64,000 bases of DNA from Colias croceus. Its lineage: Eukaryota; Arthropoda; Insecta; Lepidoptera; Pieridae. The stretch spans positions 4,092,001 to 4,156,000 of the forward strand of contig NC_059566.1 in assembly GCF_905220415.1 (NCBI RefSeq), in the 5' to 3' direction. A program made the translations under genes and the position numbers. Shown piece after piece: positions 35,601-45,911 of the stretch (position 1 is its first letter; each line of letters begins with the position of its first letter). Under the pieces are notes generated by a model. That model was given only the letters and a program-made list of their open reading frames with translations. It did no database searches and had not been told where the DNA came from.

Positions 35601-37888
35601 GGAACAAGCCGCAGCGCTACAGTTCACCAAAACTGTGGTCGGTGATGAGAGAGAAGTGATGGCGGTGATACAGGGTGAAGAGAGTTATGAATTTTGGACG
35701 GCTTTGGGTGAGTAAGAAAAAAAAAAACAATAATAAAAAAGAGCGTTTGTGACGAGCACACGTGTCAGAAGTGAAACTTCTTTGGCAAGATTCAAAGATA
35801 CCAAAATCGTCGCCTTACTCGGCGACTGACATGGCGGATACGTATTATTTTATATCATCTGTATATTTTTTTGAATCGAGAATGCTATCTTTCTAAATCT
35901 TAAATGATAATTTGTACATTTAAACTCACGGCTGAAACCGCGGGTGGAAAGCTAGTAATAGGAACTAATTATTCTATTCATCCGCGTTTTTAACCGACTT
36001 CAAAAAAAAGGAGGAGGTTATAAATTCGGCCGGTATATTTTTTTTTATAGAGTAGGTACAGTTGACAGAGATCGCTTATAAGCGTTATGGCTGTTAACAT
36101 AACAGGTAATTAATGTTCGTCCCTTCTCTTTTTCTTTGTATTGTACTACGAGTAGTATAGTTCCTAGATATTACATCGTGTTTAATAAATGGTATTGTAA
36201 TACAATACATTTTAAATCATTTATATGTATTTTTATTTTGAGATATTATTCGTTTAATAAAACAGGCGGTGCACCAGCCACAGAAAGCATATCGGGTTGG
36301 CAACAAGCTGTCACCCGCCGCATCACAACGCCCGTCACACTGACAGCTGTCAATGTCACAATTGGCGGGAAAGTTAATTTCGAAGAGTTGCCGCCGGATT
36401 TTAAGCAAACGGTAAGCAAATTGGAGTAAAAACTAAAAATGTACTTTCAAATCAAATAGACCTTCCAAGCAAGAGGTCGTAGGTTCAATTCCCACCCGGG
36501 GCAAATATTTGTGTGAAGAACATAGATGTTTGCTCTGTGTCTGAGTGTTAGTTATCTATATAAGTATTCATTTAAAATTATATATGTATGTTTATCAGCC
36601 ATCTGGTTTCCATAACACAAGCGAAAGCTTAGCATGGGATCAGATCGTGCTGTGTTTGAAAATTGTCCCGAATTATTATTATCTTTGGACAACATTTACA
36701 GTATCTCTCAGATGACAGCGTTTACATCGTTGATGGAGGGGAGGAACTGTACTTCTGGAAGGGAAACAACACTCCAGAAAGAGTAAAAGCAGCTAAGGAT
36801 AAAATTATTGAGGTATTTAATATAATCTAAATTTGTGATTTTACGCTGGCAACATTTAAATTTAGTAGATTTAAAATGTTTGTATTTCTTCCATTTTGTA
36901 ATAATAAGACTAAATTATGTCTCTTGCTTGTAAAAAGCAATTAAACACAACAATTAAACATCATTAAAATCAAAATGAACTCCAATAATTTGAATAAAAC
37001 TTACATTCTCATACTTTTCCTGTATCCTAATGTTGCCAGGAAGATATCGCTTCTTAGCGATAAGCCTATTGTACTTTTACTACCTTTATTGTGTTTCTTT
37101 ATAAAATGATATAATTATTAATATATTTAAATAAACAGGAATATATTTTTATTTTCTGTAATGTTGTGTTTCTTTTAATTATATAATTATTATTAAAACA
37201 GGAATATTTAGAAGACGATGGTCTCGACCGTACTGTAGACACCGCTATAGTAGTATCAGTGAAACAGGGTAAAGAGCCGGCTAACTTCAAAAAACTGTTC
37301 AGAGAATGGGATGATGAAATGTGGGAGGTGAGTATTAAGGGCGGTCGTACACGGACTGCTTCAAGCAGTTGAGACCGACGGCTTGAAGCCGCTATGGACA
37401 TTCATTCACTGCCGTACACGGACTGCTCGAGCTGTCGCGACTGCTTCAAGCCGTTAACTGCGCCGTTTGTAGCGAAAGCTCGAGCAGTCCACGACCGACC
37501 GTTGGAACAGTCCGTGTACGTTGCTCAGCCGTTAACTGTTCGAGATGCCCGTGTACGGCCGCTCTATTAGTTTAAAAGTAGCATATTTATAAAAAAAAAA
37601 AATGGAGCACAGTGTTAATCTGAACAGAGAACGGAATAACAAAGAACAAATTAAAAAATATATATATATAAATAACTCGAACAATTTGTAACAAGAGTAA
37701 AAAGTATGGGTACAATCTAAAAGGTTCAAAATTGAAAAGTTCTGAATTGTTTTTTTTTTTACTAAATTTAATTGAATTTAAAATTAAATCGTGTTTTTAT
37801 AATTCACTTTATAAATTTTTCTTTACAGAATCAAACGTCATACGAAGATTTGAAAAACGAAACGAAAGCTGGCAACACCAAGGAATAA
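21598..37888 (+). CDS. Gel: gelsolin, six-repeat actin-severing and capping protein, 19 coding exons, complete
   Basis: Exons: 21598-21660, 23521-23595, 24081-24273, 25151-25266, 26244-26421, 27947-28041, 28454-28567, 29334-29465, 30472-30583, 31936-32056, 32804-32936, 33478-33616, 34016-34110, 34415-34540, 35587-35707, 36266-36411, 36702-36812, 37202-37327 and 37829-37888. They sum to 2256 bases, 751 residues, with every phase matching. Gelsolin marks in order: GLEIWTID, GKFYNGDSYIVLK, YDVHFWLGSKT, GYFQPAIRYLEGGNESGF (repeat 1, to about 130), NNCFILEVEHDIFVLMPQGA (repeat 2), YILDTPCSGVYIWIGNDV (repeat 3), then KTPILYQNDVYVIQYKY, TPEVVYVWNGK and DSVYIVDGGEELYFWKGN in repeats 4-6. The protein binds, severs and caps actin filaments under calcium control; this is family knowledge. 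No signal peptide follows this start, so this is the cytoplasmic form; a secreted form would need another first exon, not seen. Size matches the usual 720-780 residues. Confidence 0.95.
22605..22770 (+). repeat. second copy of the 140-bp GC-rich repeat
   Basis: Same blocks as 2738-2890, with an extra CGCTCAAGGC before GATAGAAGCTATGCAATAG. It lies in gelsolin intron 1. Confidence 0.6.
23046..23285 (-). mobile_element. Helitron family B/D, minus strand
   Basis: CCGCCCGCGGCTTCGCCTGC at the left, GACAGACAGACAGAGTTAC and TTTATAATATTAGTATGGA at the right. It lies in gelsolin intron 1. The body joins parts of families B and D, which suggests these families recombine or share ends. Confidence 0.6.
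24960..25140 (+). mobile_element. 3' end of a non-LTR retrotransposon abutting gelsolin exon 4
   Basis: Has GGTTGCCTGGTAGAAATCGC, GCGATAAGGCCGCCTTTTTG, AATAAAGTG and then ATTT/ATT repeats as tail. The tail ends 10 bases before the exon that starts at 25151. Fragments of the same 3' end are at 10835-10885, 20625-20670 and 37030-37070. Confidence 0.65.
25305..25890. mobile_element. M1 MITE followed by two M2-type MITE segments
   Basis: 25305-25512 is M1. 25577-25733 and 25785-25885 are M2 pieces with GAGAAGTGAAACTTCTTTGG and CAAAGAAGTTTCACTTC ends. Other M2 copies: about 3185-3300, 16075-16215, 27711-27860, 32615-32766, 33281-33400, 35741-35830 and 59447-59577. All lie in gelsolin introns or intergenic DNA. 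Confidence 0.6.
25887..26085 (+). mobile_element. Helitron family A
   Basis: Starts TCTACACTAATATTATAAAG and ends GCGGGGCACAGCTAG. Located in gelsolin intron 4. Confidence 0.65.
26155..26230. repeat. 22-bp tandem repeat next to gelsolin exon 5
   Basis: Three copies of AAAATTATCTATATAAATAT-like units. The array ends about 14 bases before the exon starting at 26244, so it fills the usual branch-point zone. Confidence 0.75.
26460..27407 (+). mobile_element. three head-to-tail Helitron family D units
   Basis: Unit ends (CTAG) are at 26966-26969, 27185-27188 and 27404-27407. Units 2 and 3 are both 219 bases and nearly identical; unit 1 is lengthened by the LINE fragment at 26588-26871. Each unit begins TAATATTATAAATGCGAAAG directly after the preceding CTAG. 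It lies in gelsolin intron 5. Confidence 0.8.
26588..26871 (-). mobile_element. 5'-truncated LINE inside Helitron unit 1
   Basis: On the minus strand it encodes the end of a reverse-transcriptase ORF (RTKRFGSTFFIRTARDWN, then FKRRVNGYLLGKR and a stop) followed by a 3' region and a poly-A tail seen here as the T run at 26586-26618. AACTT is duplicated at 26583-26587 and 26872-26876. The host sequence joins cleanly when it is removed. Confidence 0.75.
27478..27545 (+). repeat. tRNA-like SINE fragment
   Basis: Contains CGCGGGTTCGAATCCCGC, a perfect T-arm/box B, but no convincing box A, acceptor stem or anticodon arm. A functional tRNA is therefore not supported. Confidence 0.5.
28872..29048 (-). 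mobile_element. Helitron family C
   Basis: CTAG followed by CTTACCGCCCGCGGCTTC at the left; TC start on the minus strand at 29047-29048. It lies in gelsolin intron 7. Confidence 0.7.
29520..29765 (+). mobile_element. partial MITE of the GGGCGTATTCA family
   Basis: GGGCGTATTCAGAAAGAGAG and ACTTATAAGCGCTTA match the left end of the complete copy at 40049-40295. The right end here is degraded. It begins 54 bases after gelsolin exon 8. Confidence 0.45.
30218..30459 (+). mobile_element. tRNA-derived SINE S abutting gelsolin exon 9
   Basis: Starts CCGGTTGGCAGTGACCCTGC and matches other copies through CCTGAAATATTTAT. The match ends 12 bases before the exon at 30472, so the acceptor lies immediately beyond the SINE end. 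Confidence 0.75.
30595..31935. other. gelsolin intron 9 with two M1 MITEs
   Basis: M1 copies at 30626-30832 (minus) and 31620-31843 (plus). The middle, about 30900-31460, has no recognised repeat and no supported gene. Confidence 0.5.
32123..32530 (+). mobile_element. SINE S interrupted by a Helitron B
   Basis: The SINE reads to CTCTGTGTTAA at 32226 and resumes TTATCTATATAAGTAC at 32412. The insert 32227-32411 starts TCCATACTAATATTATAAA and ends GGACCGCTAG. Rejoined, the host reads GTTAATTATCTATATAAG, as in three other SINE S copies. Confidence 0.85.
32961..33146 (+). mobile_element. Helitron family E
   Basis: TCACTACATAGTATAAAAC at the start, AGCGAGCGAAGCCGCGAGCG and CTAG at the end. It starts 24 bases after gelsolin exon 11. 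Confidence 0.7.
35145..35331 (+). mobile_element. Helitron family E
   Basis: Same ends as 32961-33146. Located in gelsolin intron 14. Confidence 0.7.
36462..36676 (+). mobile_element. SINE S near gelsolin exon 17
   Basis: Has GGTCGTAGGTTCAATTCCC and the body to TTGTCCCGAATTATT. It ends about 26 bases before the exon at 36702. Confidence 0.7.
37030..37140 (+). mobile_element. 3' end of GGCCGCC-type LINE, degraded
   Basis: GTTGCCAGGAAGATATCGC and TTAGCGATAAGCCTATTGTA match the family at 24960-25140. It lies about 60 bases before gelsolin exon 18. Confidence 0.5.
37338..37565. mobile_element. GC-rich MITE starting 10 bases after the exon 18 donor
   Basis: Left end AGGGCGGTCGTACACGGACT, right end CCGTGTACGGCCGCTCT, and ATTA on both sides (37334-37337 and 37566-37569). 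It is much richer in G and C than the intron around it. Confidence 0.7.
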
Positions 37889-39510
37889 ATTAAATATCGG
37901 AATATTAACCGTTTTATTCAGTCAAATGTCAAATAATTTTTATACACTTTATATTTTATAACTGTTATTTAAAATCACGCACTATAAATATTAAATTTAT
38001 CGTTATTATAGTATTTTTGTTAAGTTATTTTAAAACCCTTTGAACACAATACACTACGCGTTTGTAAACTAGATAATAAATGATTGATTGATTGAAACTG
38101 ACTTACAAGTATTACAATGAACACAGAAAAAATCATAAAAAATATCATATCAAATATTATAATCGTTTAATAATGATTTTAAGACCAATTTTTGCAATTA
38201 TTTTCTATCGAGCCGATTTCGTCCAATAATGTATCGAGTCCGTCCACGGTCTTCGAAATGTGATGAATATTAACATATATTTTTTTGATGGGCTAGAATA
38301 AATATATTTTCTTAAATAACAAGTGATAACTGCGTTAAAAACAACCGACTTCAAACTTGCACTTGCAACATTTACAAATACAGACAAAAATGCTTAAAAT
38401 ATTTTTTTTGATGGGCTAGAATAATAATCCTTTTTTAAAAAACTGCTCAAATAACTTCAATTTTAACAAAATTGGTCTTGTCAGCCCCTTAAGCGGATTT
38501 TCTCATTGTTTTATAATGTGACTAGCTTTCCGCCCGCGGAATCAAAGAAAAACCCACATAGTTCCCGTTCCCGTGGGATTTCCGGGATTGCGTCATTTTC
38601 CCGGAATAAAAAGTAGCCTATGTCCTTTCTCGGGTATCAAAATATCTCCATACCAAATTTCATGAAAATTGGTTCAGTAGTTTAGGCGTGATTGAGTAAC
38701 AGACAGACAGACAGTTACTTTCGCATATATAATATTATAGTATGGATTATGGATATTTCTTTAAATTTCTACTCTCATCACTCATAGCGAGTTAAAAGTA
38801 ATAATTATTGGATTAAAGGAAAAATTAAGGAAATTTAAATTATTTACTCTTGAAATAAAATACCGTTTACAATCTAACATCTATATATTTTTAATAATAC
38901 AATTTAGATATTTTTCTATTACAATGTCCAAAAGAGCACTCATATATTTGACCTTTACTTGACTAATAAATTTAATTTAAAAAATTTTACCAATTTTAAT
39001 GGTCCTGACGATGGAGCAAACTACCTCAATTAGCCATTCAATCAATGGCCTAGCCTCTTGATCAAGCGCCGCTTAATAAACGGCACATTTGATATGCCTC
39101 ATAAATAATAATGTCTGGCCTGTCCATTCAAAATAATACAAAAATAATGAATTTACTGGCTGTATAAAATTGATTAACTACTTCTTCTTCTTCTTTTTAC
39201 AAATGGCAACTCCCGATCCCAGTGAAGACGGATTCTGCCAATGAATTGATTAACTAAATAAGGTAGTTTTCTGCATTAACATTAAAACAAGTGACAGATA
39301 AAGACTACAGCAGCCGTAGTCGAAAATAGTATAGTCTGTGACGTCGTGGTTATAAATCAAATGAATAAATAAACCGTTGCGTTGGTATTTAAATTTTTAA
39401 ATTTAAATACAAAGATAAAGTCATCTACTTTCCTATTCTTAGTCAAATCTATAGTACAGTCGACTATACGGTTTTGTTAGATGATAATAATGAAATTGAG
39501 TTAAAGACAA
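37889..39510. other. 3' flank of gelsolin with repeat scraps
   Basis: The stop codon at 37886-37888 overlaps an AATAAA. Further AATAAA-like signals occur near 38065. 38335-38390 is a scrap of the AACCGACTTCAAA repeat and 38521-38747 a minus-strand Helitron B. No other gene was seen. Confidence 0.45.
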
Positions 39511-39666
39511 TATACAGGGTGTCCCGCTGTTCGTATACTAAGCTCAAGGGAGGATTTGCATACGCTGAGTACGTAAAAATACTTATAAAATTCCAGACCA
39601 TTTTTTTTCAAATAGATGAATTGAGTCCCTTCGCGCTTAGTATACCAATAGTGGGACATCCTGTAT
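39511..39666. mobile_element. MITE with TATACAGGGTGTCCC ends
   Basis: TATACAGGGTGTCCC at the left is matched by GGGACATCCTGTATA at the right. The interior is also partly palindromic around GTATACTAAGC and GCTTAGTATACC, so the whole folds on itself. Confidence 0.7.
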
Positions 39667-40048
39667 AATATTAACAAAAAAAAAAACAATTCTTATGTAT
39701 AGTGTATTTCAAACATTATACAATTTCGAAGAAACTTTTTTTTAAAACATATTTCAAGTAAAAACAAGAGCTTAATCTTTAACTATCTTACATAATATAA
39801 AATGGTTATTTGTGCGAGTCTCAACACTATAGTATTCGACAAAATATATGTACATCAAAATTATACATAGCCTTAATAAAATATATTACACTTACAGTTA
39901 ATTTATAAAATTAAACACAATTCCTGACTTCGAGTCTTTATTTTAAATACAACCAAATAAAATTAAGGCAACACAGTTGTAAGCAAGATGGCGCTATTTT
40001 CGTAATGTCAAATTTGACAGCTCAAGTGTTTTTTTTTTCTTTTCATTA

Positions 40049-40295
40049 GGGTGTATTCACAAAGAAAGCTGGAAACTTATAAGCGCTTATAGGCGCTGGT
40101 TCGTTCTACACAAAGGAAGCAGACCAAAACAAATTTTATATGGTAGCGACCAGCGCTTGTTGAAGCTTGTCGGAACTTGTCAGCACAGTTCAGCGCTTAT
40201 CAGCGCGTGTTCATATATATTCCCGCGCGGGTTACCAGCGCTGACAAGCGCCGGTAAGCGTTTATAAGTTTCCAGCTTTCTTTCTGAATACGCCC
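40049..40295. mobile_element. MITE, GGGYGTATTCA family, complete
   Basis: Inverted ends GGGTGTATTCACAAAGAAAG and CTTTCTTTCTGAATACGCCC, flanked by TTA on both sides (40046-40048 and 40296-40298). The interior repeats AGCGCTTATAGGCGCTGG-like words. Confidence 0.75.
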
Positions 40296-40298
40296 TTA

Positions 40299-41192
40299 CA
40301 TATCAAACACGGACCATATCTTTAACATTTACAGTGAGTTTTCAACTCTTTTTTGCAGTACTTTTGAAATATAAACATTCAACATCTATCTATCTATCTA
40401 TAACTCTATGGTACTTTTTTCTCACGAGAACAATGAAATCGAAATTAGGCAAATATTTAATAGCCAGTTTCACAACTTCTAGATATATTCTGTTTAGCTT
40501 ATCTATCAGTTAAATCGACTTGTTTTATCAGCAATTCGTGAAACTGGTTCTTCAATAATATTCAAGTGATTTATTGCAGAGTTGCATTTTTTACATCTTA
40601 AAGATATTTAAATAAACAATGTCTATAACTATAGAGTTATAGAGACCTGTAGAGGTCATCATAATAACAATAAAAAAAATATCAATTTTCTTACTTGGCT
40701 ATGGTACCAAAAATAAACAATAATTTAAACTGTACTTTTTCATCATACACAATACAAACTGTAAAAGTTGATAATTGTCATATAAGCATGTAGTTTTAAA
40801 TCTATTTTCATATATTTTACATTTATTAAATAAAAATGTACTTCAGTACACGACAATATATTCCAAACTTCCTTGAAACATAACTTGTGTAATTTTTTTA
40901 ATATCAAATAGGAAATAATAACAATAAACACAATCTCAATTTAAATGAGCAATAATATCTTAACCAGATCCCTCATCATCATGCTGCATGACATGCATTT
41001 CCTTCAAACCAACAATAAAATCGTAGGAAAGTCAAAACTATACACTTTTTTAAGAATACTTGGAGCATCTACAATCGATACCAAAGCCGATAATATAGTA
41101 TTTAGAATTTTTATCTGTTTGTCTGTTTGTATGTCTATGTTCGAGCTAAATGCATGGATTTACTGCAAATTCAGAAATGTCAATAGAGTAAA
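40299..41192. other. AT-rich intergenic DNA
   Basis: A short ATCT microsatellite lies at 40387-40402. Nothing else is recognised. Confidence 0.35.
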
Positions 41193-41602
41193 AAAAAAGT
41201 GTGCGTGTACTAGTGTACACAAGTAAGAAGTGAACTTCTTTATGACCTTATTTTTCAATAAAAAATTTACTATATGCAACTTTATAGAAATACGTCGAAT
41301 CACGCATGGTAGGGATAAGGAAAAGATAGCGCGTAACGGAAAAATGTAACGCGTAACGAAAAAATTGTACACTAAATTTTTTTCCAACCCCGATAAAGAA
41401 GTTTCACTTCAATAAAAAAGACGTTCAATATTATAATAAGTAAGTTTTAAAAACAAATAACGGAAATGCACAATAAAATAAACATATTTTTTAATTCTAA
41501 AAAATGCATGTCATTCAATATGATTGCCTACCATCTTACAATTTTTTTATTCTTAACATTTAACAAAAAATTGTCATTAAGCTTATGTTAGACGTGATAT
41601 TA

Positions 41603-41768
41603 GAGCTAGCGCGCAAGAGCAACTTTTGTCTCCGCAACTATGTTGTCTCTTCCATAAACTCTATGGGCTAGTAAGAAAGTGCGCGCACGTAGCGACGCAA
41701 CTCCCCATACAGTTGATGGGAGAGACAAAATAGTGAAGGAGACAAAAGTTGCTCTTGCGCGCTAGCTC
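41603..41768. mobile_element. MITE, GAGCTAGCGCGC family, copy 2
   Basis: Ends as in 18364-18501, with TTA on both sides. It is the most complete copy of the three. Confidence 0.8.
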
Positions 41769-42589
41769 TTATACTTTTTGCAAAAATTTGCGATTCGCAA
41801 AAATAACTCGTTAAATTTTGTTTAATACTCTAGAATGTATAATAGATATGTACTTCGTTAATTTTGTAAAATTTGTTCAGAAAAGTAAACAAAATATTTT
41901 TTTACCTACTATATATTTTACATTTTAATATAACTGTATTTAATGATTTTCTGTCATAAAATGATTTTAACTAAGTTATGTCAAACATTTTGCTGCAAAG
42001 TCAAACTACCAAATTAAACATAACAAAAAGAAAAAATATATATTTGAAACAACTTGAAAAATACGAAAAAAAAAAATAACACGATTAACATTAAAATTAC
42101 TACTTGATTTATAATACTCATATATATATTACAATCTTTATTAGTTTTTCATATACTAAACTTCTTTAACGTCACTATTTTTATAATTTAAAAAAATAAT
42201 TTTATTGAGGATTAGTGAATTCTTAGATTTTCTAGCTTAATTATCTACATTTTCATGAAGAAAATAATAACATAGAATACTAGACGATCACTTAGGGATA
42301 TAAAAAAATAGTTTACAACCATATTAGATCTCAGACCGAACGAATATACAAAAAAATAAGTCGGTCAAACTGTCAAAGTTTGGTTAAGCCGGCTACTCAC
42401 CGACCTGCCGCAGGGGCAATTTCGGTTAATCTCTAAATTGCTCCCGCTTGCCTATACACGTCACAATTAAGGAGCCAATAATTAAGCGTGCAGTTCCAAT
42501 ATTGCCCCTACTGTAGGTATGTGAATATCATTACGACTGTGATAGACAATTTTATATACATAAACACTAGAATGTATTGACATACTATA

Positions 42590-42760
42590 AACAACCAGAC
42601 TACAGCTATAAAATGTTCGTATAAAATATCCGAGCGGTGTATAAGACATTCATTGAAATTAACACCTTATGCCTGTGCATTAATGTTCAAAATCTTTTGT
42701 ATCGCTCATTATAAAACTCTGCCAAACGCATAGGCAGAGTTTCGTTTGGGACAATTTTTG
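42590..42760. repeat. short repeat with GGCAGAGTTT motif, also at about 61235-61365
   Basis: ATAAGACATTCATTGAAATT with AACACCTTA, and GCATAGGCAGAGTTT, recur in inverse orientation at 61235-61365. No coding sequence. It lies just beyond the stop codon of the zinc-finger gene and may be in its 3' UTR. Confidence 0.45.
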
Positions 42761-42783
42761 TATTTTTTATATACAAACTAAAA

Positions 42784-45365
42784 CTAAATAGGTACCTCTT
42801 GCAAAACATTATAATCGGGCAACGGATTAACACATATCTTAGTACTCGACGTACCGTCATCATAGTTCAGTACAATTCTTACATTTTCGTATTCCGTCAA
42901 TTCACAAATTGGAGCAGGCATATCGTAGTCGAGCGAGTTCATATCACTATCGAAGTCGTCTATGTAATCTTCCGGCATATTGTCTATCTGTATCTCTGGT
43001 CTTGCGTCATCAAATGGCATTTCCGGTATGTTATCCCGAATACAGTTATGTGACAGCAGAAGGGACGGCCACACAAATATCTCTTCACAACGGTGGCATT
43101 GTAAATCGTCGAACTTTTTATGTACCTTCAGTATGTGTCTGTTGAGACAGTAGTTTGAGGAGAAATACTTCATGCATGTCTGAAAAGGTTTTGACCATGT
43201 TATACTAAGGGCCAATTTTTCAATCATTGGTTAAAATTTATCCGTCCAATAAAGTATTACACAAACATTTTAAAATGTCACCTGTAAACTTTCAAATACG
43301 GACGATTAGAATACATTTTTGAAATAGTAGTTTAATATGTTATTCGATGAATAAGTTTTAACCAAGGATTGAAAAGTCAGCCCTAAATTAAAGTAAGTTT
43401 TTCAATGCATAGTTCAATATAAGTGTAGATAAAATGTTATACTGCAAAGTAAATAATAAAAACCTGAAAAAATAAAATAATATTAGATGGAACATACAGT
43501 ACATAATATGATAATATACAGTTACATATTTTGTAATTAAATTGTAATACTGACATTATTAAAAAGAGCAACTATGGAGTTTCTTGCCGGTTCTTCTCCA
43601 TAGATACTGCTTTCCGAATTGGTGGTAAATGTAAAAAATATGTAAAAATATGACGTTTCAAAAGTGCTTCTCGAAGAAGTCCAATTGGATAAATAAATGT
43701 TTGAGTTTGAAAATCAATTATCAATTCAAGTGCTATTATTATTAAGAAAATCACTACATAGTATAAAACAAAGTCGCTTTCTCTGTCCCTATGTCACTTT
43801 GTATGCATAAATATTTTTTTTTTAATAGATAGAGTGACTCAAGAGGAAGGTTTTAGTATATAATATATTATGTTTTAGACAAAGCGGGCAAAGCCGCGGG
43901 CGGTAAGCTAGTTTTTTTTTTATTAAAAAAAGATAAATTCGATACTCACAGCACACTGATGTTTCGATATGATAGTCTTCTTGGACACAGGATCTATAAC
44001 TGGCTTCTTAATCTCTCCACTCTGTATATCCACATTCTTAACCTTGACAAACTTGAGCGGTTCGCTCACGACCCGCCCGCCGACCTTAATCTTCTCGAGA
44101 ACCAGCTTCGGCTGCATAAACTCTGGAATTTTTTCACTAGCATTATATGTTTGTTTAATTTTCGACTTCCGCATCGGCCGCTCTTGCGAGTTGTCCGTAG
44201 AGTTTAAAAAGTGACTCCACTTGTGTTTCAACATGTCCGCTTCCGTGGGGAACTGTTTACAACATTGATCGCAGAAATAGAAATCGTCGTAACCTGTCAT
44301 CGCTCTGTTCGTTAAATCGGGAAGGGTGGAAATGTGTTTCTCTATTACATCTCTCTCCACTGAACTCATTTCGCAAAATCTACATGTGTACAATGTATCG
44401 GAACCCAATGTATGGACTTCAAACAAGTCTTGGGGTGCTTGCGTGGAATGTAGGAACTTAATATGATGAGCGACTTCGCATTTACTTTGAAACTGGTCTT
44501 TACATATGTCGCAAATAAAAAATATACCCATATGATTGTAGCTGTGATCTTTTAGATCCATAACACTAAAGTATGACTCGTCACAAGTCTTGCAAGCGTA
44601 TTTCTTTACTACATTACAAACGTTCCGCCTGTGCTCCATCAATTTCTGCTTATTCAGCAAGAGTTGGCCACAAACATCACAGTGTAATTTGATATGTACT
44701 TTGAAAAACATGCGATCGACAAATTTCTTGGAACAATAGTTACAAATGTAGCACTTACGCTTCTTATGATTTCTTTTCATGTGCACTTTCAACGCTGTGT
44801 AGTTTTCGAATATTTTCGGACACTTCCTACATCTGTGGTATTCCTTGACTTCGTGGACGATGACGTGATCTGAAAACGATACACGCTTCGGCGTCTTGGC
44901 TCGAGGCTTGTAAACTAATAAATGTTTGTTTTCCTGGTGGTTCTTTAGCTTTTTCTCACTGGTATACGCCTTCTCGCAAATCTTACATTTTAACATCAAT
45001 TTTGCGTCACAGTCCTTAACCGTCTCCTTATTCAGAAGCACATTTTTAGTATACGTTTCTTTTAACTGCTCTAAGTCCTCTCGAACAAGCTTTACGACGC
45101 ATTCCTGCAGAAACTTCGTAACAGCCGAATTTTTTGCCGCGTCTTTTTCCAACTGTACATTCTCATTTCTGTGTTCCCCATCATTCACATATTTAGATAT
45201 ATCGAAACGTTCTATACGAACCACTGGGATTTTTTCAAAGCCACGGAAATCATCTTCAGACGAGAGATTATGTTCACTGAAACTATTGGCGCCAGAATTC
45301 TCGTCCGTAATATTTTCATCCGTCGACAGTCTTTCTGCATGGTGATCATTGCGATAACTGAACAT
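42784..45365 (-). CDS. C2H2 zinc-finger protein with about ten fingers, two exons
   Basis: Exon 1 is 45365-43950 and exon 2 is 43179-42784 (stop 42784-42786); together 603 residues. Fingers, by residue: 127-148, 179-200, 208-228, 229-250 (last ligand Cys), 258-278, 285-306, a degenerate one near 328-345, 365-385, 471-492 and a C-terminal degenerate one 500-518. The finger at 471-492 is rebuilt only by splicing: CA from exon 1 joins TC of exon 2 to give C-x2-C-x12-H-x4-H, which confirms the intron. The first 120 residues are acidic and polar with no ZAD or BTB domain. The last 85 residues are acidic. Probably a sequence-specific DNA-binding regulator; target unknown. Orthology was not determined. 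Confidence 0.9.
43209..43383. mobile_element. MITE, GGGCYGATTTTTCAATC family, complete, TAA target
   Basis: Left GGGCCAATTTTTCAATCA, right GGATTGAAAAGTCAGCCC, TAA at 43206-43208 and 43384-43386. It starts 28 bases from the acceptor of the zinc-finger gene's second exon. Confidence 0.75.
43565..43911 (+). mobile_element. TTTGAGT-tailed retroposon end followed by Helitron E
   Basis: 43565-43712 matches 2895-3055. 43751-43911 is Helitron E, with TC start and CTAG end. Both are inside the single intron of the zinc-finger gene. Confidence 0.6.
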
Positions 45366-45911
45366 GGAAGTTTAGATTGAGGTACGGGAAACCAAACAGT
45401 AAATCAAAAAAACAAAATAATGAAAAAAAACGTCAACAACTTTTCGCATTCCACAATTACAACAACCACAATTATTTACAATGAAACTTGAAGACAATTT
45501 ACAAACGTCAAACATGAAACGAAATGTAAAATCGATCGAAATACCGAAACTGTCAACCGATACAGTTTATTTGTGAGTTTATTTTTATAATTACCGGTTT
45601 TCAATTTATTTTGCGTTGTTATTAAATAAAATAATGTTATGTATATATAGTAATTCTCAATTAAATGCATAGTATGATGCGATATTATAAAATGTAACTT
45701 GTATCCGCTTGTATCTAAAAATATTTTATTTCAAGACATAATAAAAAAATCGTGTTGACATGATTTCTGAACGCATCTGACAAATTTTTTATTATTCTTC
45801 GTAGCCTTGTGATGTTATCGGACGGTGGTTTTAGTACGCAAAACTATTTGTTACTAATTAAATAAACATAATTTATTTTTAAACCGCTACGGAAGGTTGC
45901 CCGAGTGCGAG
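45366..45911. promoter_or_regulatory. head-to-head intergenic region between the zinc-finger gene and PISD
   Basis: The two start codons are 546 bases apart and diverge, and no transposon lies between them. This fits a shared or bidirectional promoter; no core element could be named. Confidence 0.4.

Noticed and set aside
44926..45345. 139-residue plus-strand frame
   Set aside because: It is antisense to the zinc-finger exon and has no family resemblance.
45897..45911. PISD start five codons upstream
   Set aside because: It would begin at TTG; the first ATG is at 45912, which leaves a normal-length protein.
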